A DNA stretch of 64,000 nt from Brachypodius melanocephalos. Taxonomy: Eukaryota > Chordata > Aves > Passeriformes > Pycnonotidae. The stretch covers positions 41,317,182 through 41,381,181 of the forward strand of contig VZSR01003807.1 in assembly GCA_013398615.1 (NCBI GenBank), in the 5' to 3' direction. The first letter of the stretch is position 1. Each line of letters opens with the position of its first letter. Position numbers and translations under genes: made by a program. The notes beneath the pieces were generated by a model that made no database searches, was not told the DNA's origin, and was given only the letters and a program-made list of their open reading frames with translations. Of the stretch, positions 13,401 to 64,000 are shown piece by piece.

Positions 13401-14050
13401 GCTCTGTATTTATAAAGGCATTTATGAAAATAGGCACAAAGTTCCAGTAGAAGATAAAATAACATTCAAATCATTCCCAAATAAGAAGAAATGTCTCCAG
13501 TTTAGTTATAAAATCACTGCATGGAAAATAATTGTAAAACTTACTCATCAGAGAGGGTTTTGATTGGGTGGAGTTACCCAATTAGTCATTCAAAAACTAA
13601 CAGCCTTTAAACATATCCAGGGATGGTGCATCCACAATTTCTCTGGGCAATTTCTTCCAGAGCTTCACCACCCTTACACTTAAGTTCTTCCTTACTTCTA
13701 ACATAAATCTCTTTCAGTTTAAAGCCACTCCTTCCTGTCCTATCACTCCTTGCCTTTGCAAAAAGTCTCTCTCCCTCTTTGTTGGGCCCCCTTTAGGTAC
13801 TGAAAGGCCACTAGAAGTTCTCCCTGAAGTCTTTTCTTCTCAAAGCTCAATTCTTACAATGAACAACAATTATCTTCACAGATTTTAGTGTGACTTTGCC
13901 TATTAGATAAATAGTACATTTTCAAATTCAACAATACTCTTCTAATGTCTTATGGGACTTTCTCTTACAGATATTCAAGAAAGAAGGTTTGCATTATTCA
14001 AGACTGGACTTCAGGATGAGTATGAGAAAAAAAAAATCAAGGATTCCTAG
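3841..14050 (+). CDS. IMPG1: IMPG1, 3' part (six coding exons): interphotoreceptor matrix proteoglycan 1
   Basis: Joined exons are 3841-4406, 5180-5399, 9042-9252, 10939-11115, 11215-11396 and 13971-14050, giving 477 residues plus a stop. In order they encode a Ser/Thr/Pro-rich mucin-like stretch, a SEA domain with N-glycosylation sites and a GSVIV cleavage-type motif, two Cys-rich EGF-like modules, a hydrophobic helix followed by a basic stop-transfer (KIRRK), and a cytoplasmic tail. IMPG1 is a photoreceptor-matrix proteoglycan of the retina that binds hyaluronan. The paralogue IMPG2 has the same domain order. I chose IMPG1 because the SEA-to-EGF junction (EPADQADPCK) matches IMPG1 as I remember it and because MYO6 follows tail to tail, as in other vertebrates. 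All five internal junctions use GT/AG and keep phase. The 5' exons lie outside the window. The transmembrane anchor is unexpected for IMPG1. Confidence 0.9.
5180..5399 (+). CDS. IMPG1: IMPG1 exon: SEA domain core
   Basis: Acceptor TTTTGCAG ends at 5179 and donor GTAAGA begins at 5400. The exon begins in phase 0, continuing FLQL to LLPYLQSNLTGF, and ends in phase 1. It contains LEILNFRNGSVIVNSKMKF; GSVIV fits the SEA autoproteolysis-type motif G-S-x-x-V. NLT, NGS and NIT are potential N-glycosylation sites. It closes with LEIDSYSLDIEP, a segment matching IMPG1 more closely than IMPG2 as I recall them. Confidence 0.93.
5530..5985. mobile_element. Possible diverged LTR-like interspersed repeat
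   Basis: This purine-rich block in an IMPG1 intron (GGGACAGATAGGGACAGGTG and similar) differs in composition from its AT-rich flanks and ends in CTCGACAACGACAA, reminiscent of avian LTR ends. No coding sequence is seen. The identification is weak. Confidence 0.35.
8225..8285. repeat. G/T-rich low-complexity tract
   Basis: Tandem-like TTGG and TTTG units (GGTTGGTTTGTTGGTTGGTT) in an IMPG1 intron. The frames opening across it are not genes. Confidence 0.75.
8485..8555. repeat. A/C-rich low-complexity tract
   Basis: Runs of A with short C interruptions (AAAAACCCAAAACCAAACAA) in an IMPG1 intron, about 200 bases after the G/T tract. The two are roughly complementary in composition. Confidence 0.75.
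9042..9252 (+). CDS. IMPG1: IMPG1 exon: EGF-like module 1 and start of module 2
   Basis: Acceptor CTTTACAG ends at 9041 and donor GTAAAT begins at 9253. The exon starts in phase 1 and ends in phase 2. It encodes ADQADPCKFMACDKFSEC followed by further EGF-spaced cysteines (CLCKPGY), then the opening of a second EGF module (CELEPHLCLNGGKCELV) through AVC. The cysteine spacing and GY motif are typical of EGF-like domains next to SEA domains in this family. Confidence 0.93.
10939..11115 (+). CDS. IMPG1: IMPG1 exon: end of EGF-like module 2, transmembrane helix, stop-transfer
   Basis: Acceptor TATTTTAG ends at 10938 and donor GTAAGC begins at 11116. The exon enters in phase 2 and leaves in phase 2. 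Read in that frame it closes the EGF module (RCPVRRHQLYQGQRC), then gives a short linker, a hydrophobic run of about 20 residues (LILGLGSLGFLFIILIIKI) and a basic patch RRK. The shifted frame, which also opens at 10939, gives an unrelated 34-residue peptide ending at TAG and does not fit the phase. The EGF closure in the correct frame makes the assignment secure. Confidence 0.88.
11215..11396 (+). CDS. IMPG1: IMPG1 exon: cytoplasmic tail
   Basis: Acceptor CATTGTAG ends at 11214 and donor GTAAAC begins at 11397. Phase is 2 in and 1 out, matching its neighbours, and the frame is open across 60 codons. It includes ENAVRINPAFE, which resembles a tail segment I remember from IMPG2 (ENAVKYNPVYE), and an acidic stretch, EILDHEALHELENT. 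A GTAAGT at 11318 could act as an earlier donor but would change the phase out and is not preferred. Confidence 0.8.
13590..13865 (-). mobile_element. CR1 LINE fragment in the last IMPG1 intron, minus orientation
   Basis: Contains CCAGGGATGGTGCATCCACA, CTCTGGGCAATTTCTTCCAG, TTTAAAGCCACTCCTTCCTG and AAAAAGTCTCTCTCCC, the reverse of the CR1 3' half. It ends about 105 bases before the last IMPG1 exon. Confidence 0.88.
13971..14050 (+). CDS. IMPG1: IMPG1 terminal coding exon
   Basis: Acceptor TCTCTTACAG ends at 13970. Entering in phase 1, it encodes DIQERRFALFKTGLQDEY, then a Lys-rich end, and stops at TAG 14048-14050. The IQER segment also resembles the distal tail of IMPG2. Correct phase, a good polypyrimidine tract and position just before a long AT-rich 3' UTR support it. 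Because it is short, it is the least certain of the six exons. Confidence 0.75.
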
Positions 14051-15690
14051 AGATACAGCATTTTGGCTCTAAAATCAGTGCACATTAAAAATATAGTTTT
14101 ACTGAAGGAAAGCAAATGACCAAGTTGAGCAGCTTTTGAGCACGTCTAAAATGTCTGGTAGGAAGTCCCTCTATTAAGATGCATGCATTAAGCTTCTGGT
14201 GCTTACACAACTGTTTTGTTTAAAAGCTGAGTGCTAGAAACAGATTTTGCTGAGATGTGACATTTTTCAATATTGTGTGTTACAACCATTCTGGTAAAAA
14301 TGTTAATGGAACTTCAGTGCATTTCTATATCCCTTTATTAACCTCCCTTACACACACTGATGCAAAGGGTGAATGGAAATAAGAGCTGTCATTGACCAAA
14401 GGCCACATTAAAAGCATTTGGAAACTCTTTCATTCCCTCCCTGAATCCTCACATTGCAAATCACACAGAAGTTGGATTTAACTTTTCAAAGGTCGCTATG
14501 AACATCAGATTACTATTTTTCTGTTAATAAACACATCATTTTTATGTATGTACATATTCACTTAACTGTTTAACTTCTGATGACAGTCCTAAGACTTCAA
14601 ACTTTTTGCTGAAGTACAGTATGTGGAGTTTCATCTTTTCAAAACATGAGATTTACATTCACAAGCACTCTCCTCGTAGTGAGTAGATGAGAATTGCATA
14701 TGAGACCCTACATTTTAGACTCAGTATCCACACAAATAATTTTGAGAGGTTACTGTTAATTTTTGTAGGAGAAATCCAAGCAGGCAACGGGTGGCCACTA
14801 AGTATTTTGTAGACTTATTTATTTATGCACTATGAATCCACAATCCTGATTCAAGTACCAGCATTATTTTGAGTACCATTTTCTTGAGTATATATCTCTA
14901 TTTATATTCTGCACCAGTGCTGTATTCAGGCACTGGCTTGCTGTTTGGTGCACACCAGAAGTCGTACTTACAGCTCGAACTGAGCTTCTACAAAGTTCAT
15001 GACTATCCTGGATGACAGCTCCTCATCCAGATGTGAAACTTTCATGCATCCAGCTGATTTTAGTGACAATTCTTACTTGGTACCGTGCAGTTACCACAGC
15101 AAAGACTGAACTTTAGTTTACCTTCTCAAGTCTGCTCAGAAGAACTGTTTACGAATTCCAAACGACTGCACGGATCTGCCTGCAAAGCCACCGGAACTGG
15201 TGACTGCGTACAAATGAAGGCAATGCACCAAGAATACATGGTTGAGTTTCTACAGCTGAAATAGTGGTTTTACTTACTTTATTTAAGTAGGAAAGAAAAT
15301 AAAGAAGAGACCTAAGATGTGGTTTTACGCAGTAATACTTCAGAACAAAATTATTTTAAAAGTACTTTTTGCAGGGCACTGGAAGTCATCTTTGCCTACA
15401 AATGCTAGCTTTTCACTATTGCTCGTGTAAGCTAAGAATGCATTGAGAATGCTGATAGCATTCCATTTTTCCATTACAAATGTATTTTTGTATGTGTTTA
15501 GTGTATTTTAACTTATACTAGTTATCATTAGCCAGATTAAGAAATAAGTAATTTTAAAATGTGTATTTTAATAATGGTTATTCATGATTGTATTTATCAC
15601 TCTCAACTATTAATTACCAAATATATTTGCTGGACATAAATCTTTTGTATTTCAATAAAACATAATAAAATTATTTACCTGAAAATTTCA
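14051..15690 (+). other. IMPG1: Probable IMPG1 3' UTR
   Basis: AT-rich, non-coding sequence follows the stop codon. AATAAA poly(A) signals on the + strand occur at 14526-14531, 15298-15303, 15654-15659 and 15664-15669. The paired signals near 15660 are the likeliest distal end. The UTR limit is inferred, since no transcript evidence is available here. Confidence 0.5.
15654..15669 (+). terminator. Candidate distal poly(A) signals of IMPG1
   Basis: Two AATAAA hexamers, at 15654-15659 and 15664-15669, lie in AT-rich sequence about 1.6 kb after the stop codon. Which signal is used cannot be told from sequence alone. Confidence 0.4.
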
Positions 15691-18600
15691 CAAGGAATTG
15701 AAGTGGTACCTAATCTTACACTAAAACTCATCATGTTACTTTAAAACTGATGTAAAGTTACAGTTGGAGATAAAAGCCATAAGGAAACTGAAACAAAATG
15801 ACATTTCCTAGATAAAGTATGAATTACTTGAATCTTTTAAAATTACAAAACTACCACTCTGATTTGGCCCTTGAGAATGTTCCCTAAGACTCTAAGGGGA
15901 ACACAAACAAACAAAACCCTACAAAAGCAACACCACATTTCCATCCCAAACATAAAGCCTCCCCCACAGCACACACATTCAAAGCAGCAGAGTTGGTGTC
16001 ACCAGTCACTGACTGACACAATCTAAAATTAAAAGGATGCAGAGTACACAGCATAGCAAATGATAGATACTGGAAGTGATAGCAATAAATGTTAAAAAAG
16101 TAATAAAGTAAAAATATACTTGTTTCAATAAATACTGAGAAATGAAATATGAGATTTAAGATAAAAAAATCAGAATTTTCTAATATCAGAATGTTATTCT
16201 GGAGGAACGCTTATCTTAGAAAGTAAAGACAAAATCTCTACTAGAATACTAGAATAAAGCTTTAAAAAGTAGGTTTAAGCATCAAAAATATCCCATGGAA
16301 AAGGAGCAGACAGTACCAGCAAACCAATATTTTTATCTTTTTCATAACTTAATCAACCCTTATGCTTCAACTCTTCAAAGACAAAACAGTAAGAAGATAC
16401 AAGTAAGATTTCAACAGGGAATGTGTTTATTTTTTATTTTTAATTTTCAGTACAGTATTAGGAGGTCATTTAAATACTTAAATTAAAGACTTTTAAGAAA
16501 AACCCAGAGGATTCAACTAGGTAAAGAAAAACACAATTTTATCAATGGATAAAAGACAAGTATCAGAGTAGCATTCTCAAGAAAATGCATATTCCTGGGT
16601 CACCTAGTCAGAAATGTAGCTCAGTGTGGTGATTCTCTTCCTCTCCTTTGTTTTGTGGAGCATTTTAGGCAGATCTCAACTATAATGGACAGCTTCTCTG
16701 ACAGACAGGAAGAATTTTATTTTTTTTAATGAAACACACAGAGAACCAAGCCAATGTGCTTTAAAAATCTGATTATAATTTTCTCTATAATTGTAGATCA
16801 GAAGGGCATCAGGTTATCCTACAGTCCTAAAGATCAACCTTCTCCCCTCCCTTTATATTTCCTCTCCAACCAACTATAATTATCTGACAGTACAAAGGAC
16901 CATGGAAACAATAGGTAAGCAGTTAAATATTGCCAGACATGTAAAAAAAATTTAAATAATCTGAAACTAACTGAAAATTCATTTTGTTTCACAAAAAGAT
17001 AAGTAAAACTAAGAGCAGAAGCTGCTTTTGGTGTGGAGTGAAAAAAAATGGGGGAAGAAAAGCAGCCTGATACTGTGCAAACTAGAATACCCTGATTTCT
17101 GGAATGCATCTTCTGCTACCCTCAGACATACTTCTGGAGCAATGCTGAGAGGTGGGAACATCTCATTTGAGATGTCCAGCCACCAAATCCTCTTCCACTA
17201 TTTCCAAGTCCATTTTATTTTCATGATAGTTCATATTTGTTAGTTACTATTTATTTAGTAAAGAAAAAATTTCCATACATCCCATTCTGAAGAATAAACT
17301 TTCTTTCCAATGCCAGTCAAGGAAATCCTGACAAAAATAAAGGAACAGGGTGGAAGAATTCTGTTATTTTTATTTAAAGTTCCCTGCAGGTATGTTTACA
17401 CACATACATACTAAAATATTTAAGCACATATAGGTGTACATACCTACACAAGTATTTGAGGTTCTTTGCTTACTATGTTCAGTCTCATAAGATCCATGAA
17501 TTTTTAAAGATAGATACACTGAGATGGAATGTGTTAAGTCAAGCAGCTAAACCCAGACAGAAACAAACACAAATCAGGTCAGGGATTTTTCTTCCTTGGA
17601 TCACATGAGCAAGCACAGCTTCTTGCAGTGCTAAGCGCTAAGGGACTGGAACTTGTCGCATTTTGGTTCCAATGCAGTAACACACTAAACCAGTAATCTA
17701 AATTTCATAACTGCACCTTTGAACTCATGCAACACTGTGCAGGTTTGCACACAACTTCACAGCCAGCAGTCTGATGCACCTCTCCTTTCATCTTCCAGCT
17801 GAAAATGACTGTTTCAGTGAAGAATTTGGGTAAAATTAAAACAATTTTCTCATTTGCAATTACATGACCAGGAAATAGAGTGGGTCTGCTGAGATTCCCT
17901 GATGCAGTGGGTGTGTAGAGAGTTAAATACCACTTGAATATCTCCACATTATTCCCATAAGGAATTCATTTGTCACAACAAGCAGACTGTGACACACAAC
18001 CACAGTCTAAGGTCAGCAAGGAGCTTTCTCTGTGCTACAGAACCACCCCTCTTGAAAATTAAATATATTTATGTAAAGTAAAGCTTTCAAGAGGTTTCAT
18101 GCTGAGTAAGGAGTGAGGAAGCAAACTGTCAATTAAAAAGGGCAAGGATTCATTTTTAAATCAGGCTATGTAATTGCCTGTACTTATATTTTGAATTTCT
18201 GTCAGAGAGATAACAAATTATCATGTTTAATTTGTTGAAATAATGGCCAGCAAGGTAAAGCAATGTTCACATAAGTGAAAGAGATGCATCTTAAAACGGT
18301 ATGAAATAAATGATTCTCACCCACAAAAACTCCCCAAACTGCTTTATAAGGGAACTGTTACAAGCCATGAAACTTGACAGAGGAGATTAATATATAGCTC
18401 AGCATTCAAATCACTATGATATTCCAGTACACTAAAAATTGTAGCTATTTCATCAGCACATAGTATTAAGATGCATTATGTTATTGGACCAATTTTTTAC
18501 ACATTCTAACAAAAGGTACAGACCTTGCATATCTCATTATAGTTAAAATGAAGAGGATTTCTGAGGCTCAGGCCTCAATATTCAGTTATACTGCCAGCAA

Positions 18601-19559
18601 AAAGCTGAACATATTTCCCTTAACGCTATCCTTAATCTTATATACCTTCAGATACAAGGCTTGGACAATTTTGTGTAATATATTGAAATTACACTATCTG
18701 GTTAAACAAACTGTCCAAGAATTTTTCTATTTGCTAACAGAAATGTGGTCAGAAAAATAAAGTCTAAAGCAGATTTGTACTAAAGAGAGGGAAAAAAAAG
18801 AATCTATGAGATAAGTGGTATAAGCCCTAAAGAGCACTACATTCTTTGAGGACCTCCAACGTTACACTATTTTGACATATACAAATGCTTTTCTTGGAAT
18901 GTACAGAAAACCATTTCTCTTAAACCAAGAGAGAGAATGCATTAATGCAGGAGTTTATAGGTCTCAAGTTTAGGAGGATTTTTCATCAGGTTCTGGAAAA
19001 ACAAAAATCATTAAATATAGACACTAACCATTTTGCAAATCAGGACATAAAATGTCTCAGATTATATAAAAGTATACTCCAACTTCTCCATAACAGAAGT
19101 CAAAGCTAAGGCCTCACAATTCCAGTTATTAGAAACAGCATATTCTCTTTATTAGGCCACCACTTGAAGCCAACTACTCAGTGTTTTAAAGAAGGAATCT
19201 TATAAAAAGGTGGTTGCAGTGCAGTTCTTCACAATATGTACCCAAGTGCAGACAGATTTCTTAAAAGTGTTAAGAGTTATAACAGAAACTGTCAAAGAAA
19301 ATGCAACATATAAACAAAATGCATCAAACTACACTGACTGAAGTTTCTTCAGGGTCCTCATACCTAGTAAAGTTCACTACACAAATTAAACATCATGAAG
19401 TACAAATTAACAAACCACATGATTAATAAAATCTGTTCACTTTATATTAATCTCTACTCTGATTACAGAACGTGTAGGCCCTCTGTGGCACAGAGGAACT
19501 CTTCCCTTTGTGTGGCAGGCAAGGTTCTCATCTCAAACGCTCCCGTACCGAGTGCTCGG
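15691..19559 (-). other. MYO6 3' UTR and the short IMPG1-MYO6 interval
   Basis: No coding sequence was seen on either strand. Going downstream from the MYO6 stop (leftward), minus-strand AATAAA signals (TTTATT on +) lie at 19148-19153, 17369-17374, 17250-17255, 17214-17219 and around 16426-16438. Mammalian MYO6 has a long 3' UTR, so the distal signals are plausible, but I cannot choose among them. No repeat family was recognised. Confidence 0.45.
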
Positions 19560-62055
<42,496 letters not shown>

Positions 62056-64000
62056 CTATAAACAAGAAAAAAACCCAAAAATTCTATGTAAGTCCTTTAA
62101 AGTAAATGTAAATATTTCCAGTCAAGAATAAGTCATAACAAAAAGCATACAAAAGCATGCCAAACTAAGTAGAGAGATTCAAGTTCTTCATACAATATAG
62201 GCTTCGCAAGAACCTTAATTTACTGTAAATTGTTGATACTTGAAGCATGAGCTTCAAACTTAAATTTCAAAGCAAACTTCGAACTACCTTCAGAAAGCAG
62301 AACCTAGATATAATGTGACTGCTAAGGACAGCGGAATATGAGATAGTGAACAGGGGGAAGGAAGACTTTGGCTAAGGGAGCTATTGGAGCATTTAATACA
62401 AAGGAGTCCTTCTAGCCCCAACAGCTGAAAGAAGATGGAAGTCCTTGCAATAGGATGACAGAAAGAGAGGAGTACAGGACAAATCAGAACTAGGCGAGTT
62501 ATCCCAATTCTAAACAGACTTATTTAGAGAAATATACTGGTTAAATTTTGCTGGTAATCAAGAAACAGAAAAGTTGTTTGCAGTGGTCTATGGGTTAGAA
62601 GAATACTAGCTATGTTCTGAAATACTAGTTTAACATTTTGCCAATTTTTCTAATTTAAATATATTGAAAACTATTTCAGCTATAAACCAGTTTATATAGT
62701 AGAAAGTAAGACATCTGCATGCAATCAAGAAACTACGCAAACATGCACAGACTGAGCTATGTTTTTAGACTTATTTTTAAATGTTTTCAATTAAAAAGAA
62801 TAATTACTAAATAAAAGCCTTGTTAATGTCAAATAAGCTAATATGATTTTTATCAAAACAAAACACCACATGCATCTGAAAAATTCACTTCACACAACAT
62901 GTAGGCACATCAATAACATTAAACTACATGTTAATTATGTAAAATGATCACCTCATCTTCCTGATAAGAAAAACACAAAAATAATTGAAGTATTAATTGA
63001 CTATTCCAGCTATTTTTATTCAAATAAGCAATCTTAATATTTTTTACAAAATGACAGAGCAAATATTAAATTTCCAATTTAAAAACCTGAACAAGGCAAT
63101 ATATTTCCTGTTTAAACAACTATACTAGGTTTAAATATCATTCAACTTTGATTCTTTTTGAGCCTTCAAATGGATATGGCAGTTACAGATAAGTATTATG
63201 GTATCAGATGTTCTGCTACTTCATGTCTTACATATATTTTCAGAACTGTTCTCTGAGTGTGTTTTAACTTAGAAAAACACTTTTTCAAATCAAGTCTTCT
63301 CTTAAAAAGTCCATCTTCTTAAAAGTCCATCAGAGGACAAGTTTTATGACAACACCCACCTGTAAATCACATCAATAACAAAAGATTGCACAGGTTCATC
63401 TTCCAGTAGCAAAAATAAGTGAATGTTGATACTCTATGCCTACTCACTACAATTCGTCATGAAAGGCAAATTGGGTAAACTGAGGCAAAATTCCCCAATG
63501 CTAGCCTATATGCTTGACAAGAATGAAGTATCTACCAGCTTTCTGCCTCACAGTGATGTCAAGTATGTATTTTTCTATCTGACTCTCCACCATCCCTGAT
63601 TACAGAAATAGCCTACCTTTAATAACAGAAGTCGGGACTACACGCTCAGTGTTACAATAATACAACCACTAGAAATGCAGGGATAGACTTGACAATGTTG
63701 ACTTGAGCAAAGGAACTATCTATACGGTCTCTCATAGTTCAGCGCGAGCTCCAAGACCAAGTTAGGAAAGAGATGGCATGGCCACTTGGTGGAAAAAGGC
63801 TCTTGAGTAAAGTTACTTTTGTATTTTTGTCAGATATATATGCAGCTTACCCAGCTTATGAATATGCAGCTTACACTGCTACTGAATCACAGATATGGAT
63901 TTGATTAATATTTGAAATACCTTCTAGCTACACAAATGTGAGTAGATGAAAATTTTATTAGAGAACAGAGTAGAAGTTTAATTAAGTGTTTTAACAACTT
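62056..64000 (-). other. MYO6: MYO6 intron running off the right edge
   Basis: AT-rich sequence with no exon recognised. The next upstream exon, expected to end in a phase-0 donor after RKSPE-like sequence, was not found, so it lies outside the window. Confidence 0.65.

Larger units (their letters stand above)
4407..13970 (+). other. IMPG1: IMPG1 introns between the listed exons
   Basis: Introns at 4407-5179, 5400-9041, 9253-10938, 11116-11214 and 11397-13970 hold the LTR-like block, two low-complexity tracts and one CR1 fragment. Nothing else was recognised. The 99-base intron at 11116-11214 is very short. Confidence 0.7.

Overview
The window is vertebrate nuclear DNA, almost certainly from a bird. 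It is AT-rich and intron-dominated. Several CR1 LINE 3' fragments carry the characteristic bird CR1 tail, and one LTR (about 54375-54840) resembles a class I know from songbird and other neoavian genomes. No bacterial or operon-like organisation is present. Nearly all long open frames are chance frames in introns; the real coding sequence is about 30 short exons with canonical GT/AG splice sites.

Two genes lie tail to tail, the arrangement known for IMPG1 and MYO6 in vertebrates. On the + strand, 3841-14050 holds the last six coding exons of IMPG1 (interphotoreceptor matrix proteoglycan 1): a Ser/Thr/Pro-rich segment, the second SEA domain, two EGF-like modules, a transmembrane helix and a cytoplasmic tail, ending at a TAG at 14048-14050. 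The 5' part of the gene lies left of the window. On the - strand, 62055 down to 19560 holds the last 24 constitutive coding exons of MYO6 (unconventional myosin VI): the motor from about residue 300 onward, the reverse-gear insert, IQ motif, lever-arm helices, charged single alpha helix and cargo-binding tail, ending at a TAA (19560-19562). All exon phases join without a break and give 977 residues. With 299 residues assumed upstream, as in human, the protein would be 1276 residues. The MYO6 promoter and first exons lie right of the window.

The 5.5 kb between the two stop codons holds the converging 3' UTRs. The remainder is introns with CR1 fragments, one clear and one possible LTR, microsatellites, a 22-base G run, short tandem repeats and a GC-rich minisatellite island around one MYO6 exon.

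The points most worth a second look are: (1) IMPG1 here encodes a transmembrane anchor and a tail resembling its paralogue IMPG2, whereas I recall mammalian IMPG1 as secreted; (2) a 27-nt in-frame microexon at 23436-23462 matches the small-insert alternative exon of the MYO6 cargo-binding domain; (3) a 30-nt microexon at 30091-30120 completes the tail; (4) one MYO6 motor exon (59720-59864) sits in a GC-rich island and has drifted toward Ala/Arg/Pro. I found no new gene system.
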